A stretch of DNA of 64,000 bases from UBA1672 sp051967755 (GTDB lineage: Bacteria > Pseudomonadota > Alphaproteobacteria > Micavibrionales > Micavibrionaceae). The notes beneath the pieces are model-generated. The model did no database searches. It was not told the DNA's origin and was given only the letters and a program-made list of their open reading frames with translations. Numbering within the stretch: the first letter of the stretch is position 1; every line of letters starts with the position of its first letter. Below, in pieces: positions 56,901 to 63,663 of this stretch. The translations under genes and the position numbers were made by a program. Location: assembly GCA_051967755.1 (NCBI GenBank), contig JBQDYD010000002.1, forward strand, positions 1 to 64,000. The letters are read 5' to 3'.

Positions 56901-57073
56901 CAAATATCTCTGTGGACTGGCAGAAAAGGGATAGTGCGAGGGCAAAGATAAGAGTGCTTGTAAAACGTATTTTAAGAAAATACGGCTATCCACCCGATCT
57001 TCAGAATGAAGCGATTAGGACGGTTATCGAACAGGCAGAGATTTGGTCTGCAGAATGGGCAGGCAATAAATAG
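53924..57073 (+). CDS. hsdR: type I restriction endonuclease subunit
   Basis: 1049 residues. The N-terminal nuclease has RPDIVLF (Asp near 143) and AVIELKNAG (Glu-x-Lys near 156-160). The translocase has Walker A TQGSGKSLL (near 300), DEAH in IADEAHRTQYG (near 405), GFTGTPI and a second RecA domain with ARVNRVF. It translocates DNA and cuts at a distance when the HsdS site is unmethylated. Last gene of the operon, about 25 bp before a stem-loop array. Confidence 0.96.
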   Translation: MTKITENHVEEAALDWLEELGFAVLHGSVIVPEGSAPERESYGDVILRGRLLKALAELNPHLSSSVFDDVVRKIEQSETPSLVEENRRLHSLITDGVDLEVMRDDGSLSGETVKLIDFENIAANDFLAVNQFTTIENGHDRRPDIVLFVNGLPLAVIELKNAGDENATIDKAYSQLQTYKEQIPSLFRTNGLLVTSDGMEARVGSLTASKDRFMPWRTTDGISVAKKGLPEMEVLIKGLFNQSHFLDLISGFTVFEDDGTKIIKKIAGYHQYFAVKKAVESTLGATQSGGDHKAGVIWHTQGSGKSLLMTFYAGQVVRHKDMENPTLVIITDRNDLDEQLFGTFSNCKALLRQTPKQAGGRENLQELLAVNSGGIIFTTIQKFFPAKDETEVPLLTARRNVIVIADEAHRTQYGFGAKINKETGEKTYGFAKYLRDALPNASYIGFTGTPIESTDVNTPAVFGDYIDVYDIHRAVEDEATVPIYYESRIAKLDLDEDEKPRIDSEIEELTEDQEQDATEKAKGKWSRIEALAGSEKRIKLIAKDIVEHLEARLDAMPGKAMAVCMSRRICVDLYNAIVELRPDWHSDDDKKGAIKIVMTGSASDPVEWQSHIGSKTRRENLAKRARNPSDELKLVLVRDMWLTGFDAPCMHTMYIDKPMKGHGLMQAIARVNRVFKDKPGGLIVDYIGIAQNLKNALIEYSDSDRANTGIDEEEAVEALQKCYEVVKDMYHGFDYSLGISGKPQERLQTLAGAMEWILDKLQREAEQAKTEEQKKTVRRRYNDAVVALTRAYALASASDYAKEVRDEVGFFQAVKAALAKSTASGTKKSPEDIEAGIQQILSRAVVSTEIIDILAAAGIKSPDISILSDDFLAELKNMERKNLALEALRKLLNGEIKSSTRRNVVQSRAFSERLEDAIRRYHSNALTTAEVLEELIRIAKDIKAARMRGEEDGLSDDEIAFYDALAENESALDVMGDDQLKVIAHELMNSIKSNISVDWQKRDSARAKIRVLVKRILRKYGYPPDLQNEAIRTVIEQAEIWSAEWAGNK

Positions 57074-57098
57074 CGAAAAAATCATCATGGGGTCTTTA

Positions 57099-57416
57099 GG
57101 GGGAGCAGGAACGCTCCCCTAAATGGTGATTAAACATCCATATGTTTATGCATGGGTTTGGTGCAGGTGGGAGAGGTAATTCTCCCAAGTCCTGCTTGAT
57201 GGGTTCAAAGGGAGAGCAATTTCTCCTTTTGTCGATGGGGTTGTAAGGGGAGCGCGAAGGCTCCCATTTCGAGTGGTAAAACGGCGATACGTTTTGATGG
57301 TGTGAAAGGTTGGAACGGATTGTGTTCCCGCATCGCGCCATCCGCCAGAGGGATGAAACGGGAGAGCGCAGCGTCTCCCTTTCCAAGCTGTATTGTGTAT
57401 TACAATACACAGCTTG
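57099..57416 (+). repeat. array of seven short stem-loops after hsdR
   Basis: Hairpins with mostly GGGAG-type stems: 57099-57120 (loop AGGAAC), 57163-57195 (inner GGGAGA-ggtaat-TCTCCC), 57207-57229, 57248-57265 (GGGAGC-gcgaag-GCTCCC), 57312-57328 (GGAAC/GTTCC), 57360-57379 (GGGAGA/TCTCCC) and 57384-57416. Stems are kept while loops differ. The last two belong to the dispersed modular repeat. The first may end the hsd transcript although it lacks a T run. The whole 462-bp stretch has no credible gene. Confidence 0.7.
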
Positions 57417-57426
57417 CCTTTCGTCT
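57347..57426 (+). repeat. dispersed modular repeat, copy 3
   Basis: Same head (AGAGGGATGAAACGGGAGAG to CTCCCTTTCCAAG) and same tail family as copy 1 at 4277-4353: a hairpin bounded by CAAG (57384-57387) and CTTG (57413-57416) with arms TGTATTG and CAATACA. The tail has three more bases in its left arm than copy 1. Confidence 0.8.
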
Positions 57427-57535
57427 TAACTCTGAAATCACAGAGTAAGTTGTCACGCAATAACGCTTATCTTATCATCTGAGTTTGAATTTCAAAACTA
57501 TCCAATAAATCAAATTTAGACGCGGGGATATTCCG

Positions 57536-58303
57536 ATGAGTAAGTACGCTCCATTACAAAATTTTCTGAGTCACCTAAAGGACGAAACGAAGAAAATAAG
57601 CTTTGCCGAAATAGAGAAAATCCTTGAATTTTCATTGCCGGCCAGTGCCAGAAAATATCCTGCATGGTGGGCAAATCAAGATTCCGGTGTTCAATGTTCT
57701 TCATGGTTAAAAGCAGGCTGGATTTCACACGACCTTGATCTTGGCAATGAAACTATCATGTTCACGAAAAGGCCTTTTGAGGCTGAAAAATTTCTAAAAA
57801 ACCTCAGAAGAAAAGTTAAAAGGAATAAAGTTCAATTAGAGCCTGCGCCGAAACCTCATGAATGGGATCAAATCCAACAAATTAAAAATGCGTTTCATAT
57901 GGTATGGCAACCACTGGGAAAAGTAATTCTTGAACAAGGTCGCTTATCATTTCCACGTGTAGATATCATACCAGCACTTTACCGTTTTCGGATACGTAGA
58001 GCGGATTGCCCCGAAGCCGTATATGTAGGTGAAACAGTTAACCTAAGAAGAAGATTCGGGAACTATAGAAATCCCGGTGCTTCGCAAAAAACGAGTCTGC
58101 GTATTAATAGCGTTCTGACACAAGCTTTAGAGAATGGTGCAGAAATTTCGATTTCTGTGATTACTCAAGATGCGTGGATTGATGATGGAAGCGGTCAACA
58201 GGTCTTAGATTTGTCGTCAAAAGTATCGAGATGTTTTCTTGAAAATGCCGCAATACTTAATGGCTGTGGCATTGATATTGATAGTCTAAATAAGGCAAAT
58301 TAA
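57536..58303 (+). CDS. DUF7662 domain fused to GIY-YIG nuclease domain
   Basis: 255 residues. The N-terminal DUF7662-type domain (about 1-85) shows LPASARKYPAWWANQ and SSWLKAGW. The C-terminal part is GIY-YIG-like: ALYRFRI and 'AVYVGET' stand for the GIY and YIG strands, followed by the catalytic Arg in NLRRRFGNY and a late Glu in FLENAAILN. It may be a DNA endonuclease for defence or homing. It stands alone between the stem-loop array and a bidirectional terminator. Confidence 0.78.
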   Translation: MSKYAPLQNFLSHLKDETKKISFAEIEKILEFSLPASARKYPAWWANQDSGVQCSSWLKAGWISHDLDLGNETIMFTKRPFEAEKFLKNLRRKVKRNKVQLEPAPKPHEWDQIQQIKNAFHMVWQPLGKVILEQGRLSFPRVDIIPALYRFRIRRADCPEAVYVGETVNLRRRFGNYRNPGASQKTSLRINSVLTQALENGAEISISVITQDAWIDDGSGQQVLDLSSKVSRCFLENAAILNGCGIDIDSLNKAN

Positions 58304-58304
58304 A

Positions 58305-58335
58305 AAACGGCTTCGGCATGTCGCCGAAGCCGTTT
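58305..58335. terminator. bidirectional terminator
   Basis: AAACGGCTTCGGC (58305-58317) pairs perfectly with GCCGAAGCCGTTT (58323-58335) across a 5-nt loop, with A and T tracts at the ends. It lies between the convergent GIY-YIG and DUF3768 genes and can serve both. Confidence 0.85.
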
Positions 58336-58357
58336 ATGAGCAGGATATGAAATCCGT

Positions 58358-58732
58358 TTAATATTCTTCCGCGAGCATGATGGTCAGCACGCGCACAGTT
58401 TTTTCAATATCTGCAGGATCGTCACTGCCGTATTTCACATCCTGATCGTAATAATCAATCTTCCAGAAAACACGATTACCATTGTGTTCAAAGGAGCCGA
58501 AATCGTGCTCGCCATGTGGATCATTATCCTCTGTGAAATCGTTATAATCGCGCACCATAGCCGCAATGATGATTTGATCTTCGGGTGGTAAGCTGACAAT
58601 TCCTCGTGTCATGTAAATCTGACATGGTACTTCGAGTTTTCCGAAAACAGGCACCATCACATATTGTCGGCATTTATCATTTAGGGCAGCGATTTTTATC
58701 GTTTCAGCAGAACGTTCAATTAAGTCAGTCAT
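58358..58732 (-). CDS. DUF3768 protein
   Basis: 124 residues. VFGKLEVPCQIYMTRGIVSL, DNDPHGEHDFGSFEHNG and VFWKIDYYD match DUF3768 end to end, and the chain finishes with the usual VLTIMLAEEY. The family is nearly confined to Alphaproteobacteria and their plasmids and islands, function unknown. It is one of the better pointers to the host's class. Confidence 0.92.
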   Translation of the reverse strand: MTDLIERSAETIKIAALNDKCRQYVMVPVFGKLEVPCQIYMTRGIVSLPPEDQIIIAAMVRDYNDFTEDNDPHGEHDFGSFEHNGNRVFWKIDYYDQDVKYGSDDPADIEKTVRVLTIMLAEEY

Positions 58733-58768
58733 AATATATCTCCATTATTTGAAATTTCGTAAGGGCGT

Positions 58769-58796
58769 AAAAAAGCCCGCCTAAACGGTGGCGGGC
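58769..58796 (-). terminator. terminator of the J-domain gene
   Basis: On the minus strand GCCCGCC (58790-58796) and GGCGGGC (58775-58781) form a 7-bp stem followed by six T. It overlaps the stop codon of the J-domain gene. Confidence 0.8.
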
Positions 58797-59269
58797 ATCT
58801 TCTCTTCTTTGGCGGTCTGGAAACCGCGATATCCGTATTTGCTGGCAAGCTCGTTCAGATTGCCTTTGCTTTGAAAGGTTCGTCTCCAATCTTTGGGCTT
58901 GTAGTACCAGCGCTTACGTTTGGAATTCCATTGCAGTCCTGCAGCTTTCAAGGCGTCTTTGTTCCGTTTCGTATCACCTGAAACCCAAATCCAATATCCG
59001 ATAAGAGCGATATCAAGATCACGGAGTTTCAAAAGCTCAAGCAGCTTATCCATGAGTTCTTGTTCAATATCGGGCTTGTATTTATATTCGCGATCATCGC
59101 TCTTTTGTCCGTCACAAGATTTCAATGCGGCCTGATATTGTGCATTAATTTCTTTCATGGTATCGGGATCACCGCCTAAATCGGGGTGATGGTCTTTCGC
59201 AAGATTGCGGTAATGTGCTTTGATCTCTTCGACCGTTTTTAAATGTTTAAAGTAAAAAATAGTGTTCAT
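58781..59269 (-). CDS. J-domain (DnaJ-like) protein
   Basis: 162 residues. The J domain occupies about 1-50 with the His28-Pro29-Asp30 motif (AKDHHPDLGGD), so it can stimulate an Hsp70 ATPase. The rest has no Gly/Phe or zinc region; it carries a helix (EQELMDKLLELLKLRDLDIA) and a C-terminal 'GLQWNSKRKRWYYKPKDW' unit found in J-proteins of plasmids and conjugative islands. AGGAGATAGGCA precedes the start. A role in transfer or replication of the island is possible. Confidence 0.85.
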   Translation of the reverse strand: MNTIFYFKHLKTVEEIKAHYRNLAKDHHPDLGGDPDTMKEINAQYQAALKSCDGQKSDDREYKYKPDIEQELMDKLLELLKLRDLDIALIGYWIWVSGDTKRNKDALKAAGLQWNSKRKRWYYKPKDWRRTFQSKGNLNELASKYGYRGFQTAKEEKMPATV

Positions 59270-59324
59270 TGCCTATCTCCTTTTTGAGTTGATGGCAGGC
59301 GAACAGGCACGGATCGCATAAGGG

Positions 59325-59378
59325 AAAAAAGCAATAACCAACACGGTTACTTGGCGCGGGCAGCGTTATTGCTTTTTT
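59325..59378. other. 14-bp perfect inverted repeat
   Basis: AAAAAAGCAATAAC (59325-59338) and GTTATTGCTTTTTT (59365-59378) are exact complements around a 26-nt GC-richer loop. It lies in the 301-bp gap between the divergent J-domain gene and the membrane-protein gene; either a bidirectional terminator or a structured regulatory element. Nothing else is recognisable in this gap. Confidence 0.6.
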
Positions 59379-59570
59379 ACCGCGTCCGGCCAGCTTCCAT
59401 CATAAATCTCAAATCGGACATAGCGCTTTTGAAACCGTACGAATTTTTCAAACATCCTTGAAAACAGTTCTGAATAATCACATTGCCCAACCTTTCTTTG
59501 CGCATGCGCCCGGATCAAAGGGTCGCTCGTCCTATCATGAGCTTAAGAACGCACATGAAAGGAGACCGTC

Positions 59571-61877
59571 ATGAACCAAATTGTGAAGACAAACACGCAA
59601 GAGATCGTCAATTCCATCCCCGATATCAATGGAACCATCGGCGCGGCTCTTGCTCTTGAAGATCAAAGTCATTCAACCAAGCTCATCGAAGAACAAGCTG
59701 GATTGGCCTTTGATATGATACGCGGTGAGGAAATCGCTTTTCTGAAAGCTGAGATCGATAATCAGGAAAGCTCGGTTAAACGCTCAAGGCAAGCCATAGA
59801 CGAACAAGAAAAGGTTCTCTTTGCCACGAGCCCTACAATCAAAGCAGCGCATATCAGAAATGAAAAAGCGCAGTGCAAGTCACTGTTTCAGTTTTTGATC
59901 TGGTCAAAGGATTTCACAATCGGATTGAGCTGCCTGATCTGCGGCTTAATTGTCGTTTTGATGGGGGCGAGTAACGTCTATTCCATTATCATGGCATCAG
60001 GCACGCCCGTATTTTTGGATGACCCACGCCTTGCCATGATGCTCTCAGGACTGCTTCCGATTGGGAGCATCGCCCTCAAGTTTTTCAGTGCCACAATCCA
60101 AAGCGATAAGTTCAAGAAACGTTATACCACGGCGCTCTATGGCGCTGCGGCTGTTTCGCTCATTGCGTGGATTGTCCTGTTCGGAATGACTTTCGGTTCT
60201 GCGGCATCGGGCTTTGACTGGGATAGTCTTGGTGAAGATAACACAGGCAAAGATACAACATTCACTGTTGTTCAACTGCTCACCGAAATGCTGGTCGGCG
60301 CAACGCTGTTTCAAGTGGCTGGCGATATCTGGTCAACATATGCACCAACCACCATGATCGCTAATCCTGCATATGCAGAGCGTAAAAGAAACCTTGAGCT
60401 TTTGCGCGGCGATCATGATGAATTGCGTAAGACATATACGCAAAACACAGCGCGCCTCAGCATGTTTATGGCTGCTCGCAAAGCCTACATCAATTCCCAA
60501 ATCCTTCACTACCAACGTCAAGCGGCAAGACTGCATGGGGATCACAGCGCCGCGCTCAACAAACAGAAAAAGGAGAAATCAGGTATGAAAAAATTACTGA
60601 CACTGGCCACACTCTCTCTACTTTGCCTTGGGGCATCGCCGAAAGCAGAAGCTAAAAATCTTATCATCGGCATGTCACCTGTTTTGAGCGCAGAAGACGG
60701 CCAAAGACAAATGATACAAGTCTTGCGCTATCTCTCTGAAAATCTGGAAGTCGGGGAGCATGCCAATATCTTTGATGCGGAAAACAGACGTTTTATCGGC
60801 TCGTTTTCAAAGCCTGAAAATAAAAACTATGCGAGCCCTAAAGCGCTGCTTCAATATAACCGACATGTCGCAGCGAATTTGAAATCCATGTACAGCACCG
60901 ATCATCCTGATCTTGCGAGCGGTATTAAGGCTTCTGTTAAAATGCCGCAATTCCTGACGTTCTTGGCTCAGAATTATGCGCCTTTAACGGATACGGATAT
61001 CGTTATCTTAGGAAGCCCGATATACATGGATTTGCAAACGCCTTCATGGGATATGCGCGGCGGTAAATTTGCTGGCGACGGGCATTTTAGTGCGCAAGCT
61101 GATAAAAGCGTATTCTCAACCGTTGGCAAAGAGACCTTTTTGCAAGGGGCGAGAATTCATATTCTTTATCCAAGCAAAGAATGGGAAATCAGCGATAGCT
61201 ATCGTCACTACATCACAAGAATGTGGACGCTCTATATCGAAGCACAAGGCGGGGAGCTTTCGAGCTTTACCGATGATGCATCAACATTCTGGATGCGTGT
61301 TCGTAACAGTGCCGGAGCTTTGCCGCATACCTTCAAACGTGAATATACGGACAAGCTGGAGACATTTGAAATGGCTCCTGAGCAAAGAAAACGCACATCC
61401 ATTCATGAGCGTGAGCTGAGCACGACACCACCATCTAAAAGCGCGATGAATATCGCCGATGAGGTCGAAATCGGTATTAGCTGGACATGTGATGTCTGTG
61501 ATTTGGATATCTATGTTCGCCCGAACCATGTTGCCGATGTTCTGTATTTCGGCAACACTAAAACCGCCGAGGGGCTTTATCACAAAGACTTTGTGAATTC
61601 ACCGCAAGCCGTGAAGGGCTATGAAACCGTCACATTCAAACATGCCGTTGATCTACGTGACACATTCATCGCAATCAACTGGTATGGCGGTCATTCTCAT
61701 AGTGGTGTGAGCGGTGAAATCCGTCTTGCGATTGGTGATAAGACCTACGGCCTTCCGTTTCATATCAAAGGCGAGAACGGTAATGCTGCTTTAGAGCGTG
61801 ATAGCGTTTTGAACACGGGCAAGGCGGCCAATGATAATTGGATCGTCATCCAACCGAAGAAAATTCTGGGCTTATAA
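59571..61877 (+). CDS. two-part membrane/exported protein ORF (768 residues)
   Basis: One uninterrupted frame. Part 1 (1-338) has a helical N-terminus, four membrane segments (about 115-138, 155-172, 188-210, 235-255) and a charged tail. Part 2 (339-768) begins with its own Sec signal peptide and is probably also made separately (see 60585). ATGAAAGGAGACCGTC precedes the start, giving AAGGAG-type spacing. Membership of a conjugative island and position before the coupling protein suggest a role in the transfer apparatus; I do not recognise the family. Confidence 0.65.
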   Translation: MNQIVKTNTQEIVNSIPDINGTIGAALALEDQSHSTKLIEEQAGLAFDMIRGEEIAFLKAEIDNQESSVKRSRQAIDEQEKVLFATSPTIKAAHIRNEKAQCKSLFQFLIWSKDFTIGLSCLICGLIVVLMGASNVYSIIMASGTPVFLDDPRLAMMLSGLLPIGSIALKFFSATIQSDKFKKRYTTALYGAAAVSLIAWIVLFGMTFGSAASGFDWDSLGEDNTGKDTTFTVVQLLTEMLVGATLFQVAGDIWSTYAPTTMIANPAYAERKRNLELLRGDHDELRKTYTQNTARLSMFMAARKAYINSQILHYQRQAARLHGDHSAALNKQKKEKSGMKKLLTLATLSLLCLGASPKAEAKNLIIGMSPVLSAEDGQRQMIQVLRYLSENLEVGEHANIFDAENRRFIGSFSKPENKNYASPKALLQYNRHVAANLKSMYSTDHPDLASGIKASVKMPQFLTFLAQNYAPLTDTDIVILGSPIYMDLQTPSWDMRGGKFAGDGHFSAQADKSVFSTVGKETFLQGARIHILYPSKEWEISDSYRHYITRMWTLYIEAQGGELSSFTDDASTFWMRVRNSAGALPHTFKREYTDKLETFEMAPEQRKRTSIHERELSTTPPSKSAMNIADEVEIGISWTCDVCDLDIYVRPNHVADVLYFGNTKTAEGLYHKDFVNSPQAVKGYETVTFKHAVDLRDTFIAINWYGGHSHSGVSGEIRLAIGDKTYGLPFHIKGENGNAALERDSVLNTGKAANDNWIVIQPKKILGL
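60585..61877 (+). CDS. exported protein from internal in-frame start
   Basis: 430 residues from the ATG at 60585, which has AAAAAGGAGAAATCAGGT just upstream. The first residues (MKKLLTLATLSLLCLGASPK then AEA) are a textbook Sec signal peptide, although no stop codon separates them from the upstream part. The mature part contains 'TDIVILGSPIYMDLQTPSWD', perhaps a vWA-like strand, and a C-terminal beta domain (EIGISWTCDVCDLDIYVRPN). Periplasmic or surface location is expected. It ends before a strong terminator. Confidence 0.7.
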   Translation: MKKLLTLATLSLLCLGASPKAEAKNLIIGMSPVLSAEDGQRQMIQVLRYLSENLEVGEHANIFDAENRRFIGSFSKPENKNYASPKALLQYNRHVAANLKSMYSTDHPDLASGIKASVKMPQFLTFLAQNYAPLTDTDIVILGSPIYMDLQTPSWDMRGGKFAGDGHFSAQADKSVFSTVGKETFLQGARIHILYPSKEWEISDSYRHYITRMWTLYIEAQGGELSSFTDDASTFWMRVRNSAGALPHTFKREYTDKLETFEMAPEQRKRTSIHERELSTTPPSKSAMNIADEVEIGISWTCDVCDLDIYVRPNHVADVLYFGNTKTAEGLYHKDFVNSPQAVKGYETVTFKHAVDLRDTFIAINWYGGHSHSGVSGEIRLAIGDKTYGLPFHIKGENGNAALERDSVLNTGKAANDNWIVIQPKKILGL

Positions 61878-61901
61878 ATTCACTTCCTCCTCACCACTCA
61901 A

Positions 61902-61933
61902 GGCCTGCCGTAACAGGCAGGCCGTTTTTTTTT
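61902..61933 (+). terminator. Rho-independent terminator
   Basis: GGCCTGCC (61902-61909) pairs with GGCAGGCC (61916-61923) across a 6-nt loop and is followed by nine T. It ends the 59571-61877 unit; the coupling protein gene starts 16 bp later, so it either has its own promoter or relies on readthrough. Confidence 0.9.
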
Positions 61934-61948
61934 AGAAAGGACAAACAG

Positions 61949-63595
61949 ATGGCAAGACGCAGACAAGAACCTTCCATGATGCAGCAAATCTTCGTCATCA
62001 CGATTTTTAGTATCGCTGCATCCTATATCGAGCCGACAAGCGAAGAGCTTTATTGGCTTGAGATGTTTTGTTATCTGGTTATCGTACTTGGCGCATTTAG
62101 ATTAGCCAATGAGGTTCTGAGCGTATTGCGTAATTTATTGCTGCGCTGGTATGCACGAAGACCATCCCTTAATTATGGCTCTGCGCGATGGGCAACGGAT
62201 AAAGACCATAAACGCGCCGGGCGTTTTAAAACCAAAGGATTATTCCTTGGTGCGTCCGCAAAAAGCGGGCGACCATTATTCTTTAACGGTGAAACGCATG
62301 GCCTGACATTGTCACCTGCAGGTGGTGGTAAAACCGTCAATTTCTTCATTCCCGCTTTGCTGCATAATGATATGCCGATGATCGTTCCTGATTTGAAAGG
62401 CACGCTGGCATGCATTACCAAACGCACTAGAGCAAAGCGGCATAAGCATAAAATCTACTGCGTTAATCCTGCGCAGCTTTTCGAAGATAAGCTCGGCAAG
62501 GCGGCGCGCTATAACCCGCTGCAGATTTTGTCCGATAGCTGGGTTGCGCAAAATCTCTCAGATCTTATCACCGATGCTCAGGCTATCGCGTTTCAGCTTA
62601 TGCCCGAACCGCCACAAGCAGGAGAGAACACATTCTTCCGTAACGGCAGCCGCATGATAACGGTGTTTTGCATGCTGTATCTGGTAACGAAAGATCAGGA
62701 TAAAACACCAACGCTCAGCGATATTTTAAAGATGCTTCGAAACGAAACAAATTTAAAGGAAGCGCTCTATGTCGCGTCATGTTCTGACCTCCTTAAAGGC
62801 GATCTGGCCGATATAGCAAATGACTTACTGGCAAAGGTCGAGCAAAACGATAAACGCCAGTGGGAGTCGTTTCGTGAAGGTGCAGTTCAGGCGTTTTCAG
62901 CTTTTAGCGCGAGTGGCTGGCTCGCCGAAAGCACAAGCACATGTGATTTCCGTTTTGCGGATTTGAAAAAGAAAAAAGCGACTGTTTATCTGATTGCCGA
63001 TCCCACGCGCATGCGTGTTTATGCGCCGTGGCTCGGCTTGCTTGGGTGGTGCGCTCTAACAGAGCTCACAAGATGCCAAAGTAAAGAGCAGGTCTTATTC
63101 CTTTTTGATGAAGCCGCCAATTTCAGGATTGAAGGCCTGACCGCCAAGCTCACGGAATTACGGAGCTATGGCTGCCGCGTATGGTTTGCGCTCCAGTCTT
63201 TGGATGCTTTCGCGAAAACCTACGGGCGCGATGATTTGCAAACATTGTTGGAGCAATGCGAGTGCCAGCAATTTTTCGGCATTCAATCCTATAAAACGGC
63301 GGAACTCATTTCCCGTACTTTGGGCAACACCACAGTAAAGGGCGATAATTTCAATCTCGGTCATATTATCCATGATCCCGTCATGCATAGCGTGGGGGAG
63401 CATGCGCGTGCGCTCCTCACCCCTGATGAAGTGCGGCAGTTCGAAGACTGCATTATTTTGCTGCGTGGTCAGCCGCCCGTTCACGCGCTCAAGGTCGGAT
63501 ATCATGAAGTGAAACCGTGGAGCCGTTGGGCAGATGTTGATCCAATGTACGGCAAGAAATTTAAGGGCAAAACGAAAATTATTCTAAAATATTAA
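61949..63595 (+). CDS. VirD4/TraG type IV coupling protein
   Basis: 548 residues from the ATG at 61949 (GAAAGGAC upstream); the ORF to 61838 would cross the terminator. Two N-terminal membrane helices (about 12-30 and 38-58) are followed by YGSARWAT, Walker A SPAGGGKTVNFF (near 121), VPDLKGT and Walker B LFLFDEAANF (near 384), the VirD4/TraG set. It links the relaxosome to the secretion channel and pumps DNA. With the relaxase at 46798 it makes the island at least mobilisable; no VirB channel genes are in the window. Confidence 0.93.
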   Translation: MARRRQEPSMMQQIFVITIFSIAASYIEPTSEELYWLEMFCYLVIVLGAFRLANEVLSVLRNLLLRWYARRPSLNYGSARWATDKDHKRAGRFKTKGLFLGASAKSGRPLFFNGETHGLTLSPAGGGKTVNFFIPALLHNDMPMIVPDLKGTLACITKRTRAKRHKHKIYCVNPAQLFEDKLGKAARYNPLQILSDSWVAQNLSDLITDAQAIAFQLMPEPPQAGENTFFRNGSRMITVFCMLYLVTKDQDKTPTLSDILKMLRNETNLKEALYVASCSDLLKGDLADIANDLLAKVEQNDKRQWESFREGAVQAFSAFSASGWLAESTSTCDFRFADLKKKKATVYLIADPTRMRVYAPWLGLLGWCALTELTRCQSKEQVLFLFDEAANFRIEGLTAKLTELRSYGCRVWFALQSLDAFAKTYGRDDLQTLLEQCECQQFFGIQSYKTAELISRTLGNTTVKGDNFNLGHIIHDPVMHSVGEHARALLTPDEVRQFEDCIILLRGQPPVHALKVGYHEVKPWSRWADVDPMYGKKFKGKTKIILKY

Positions 63596-63663
63596 AAATT
63601 AAATTGGAAATCGTTTTAGTTTAGAACAAAATACCAGATTAAAAATCAAGATTAGAAATAAAT

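Noticed and set aside
57096..57460. Two overlapping minus-strand ORFs of 104 residues
   Set aside because: They run through the hairpin array and the dispersed repeat, have Pro/Ser/Arg-rich composition and no ribosome binding site.
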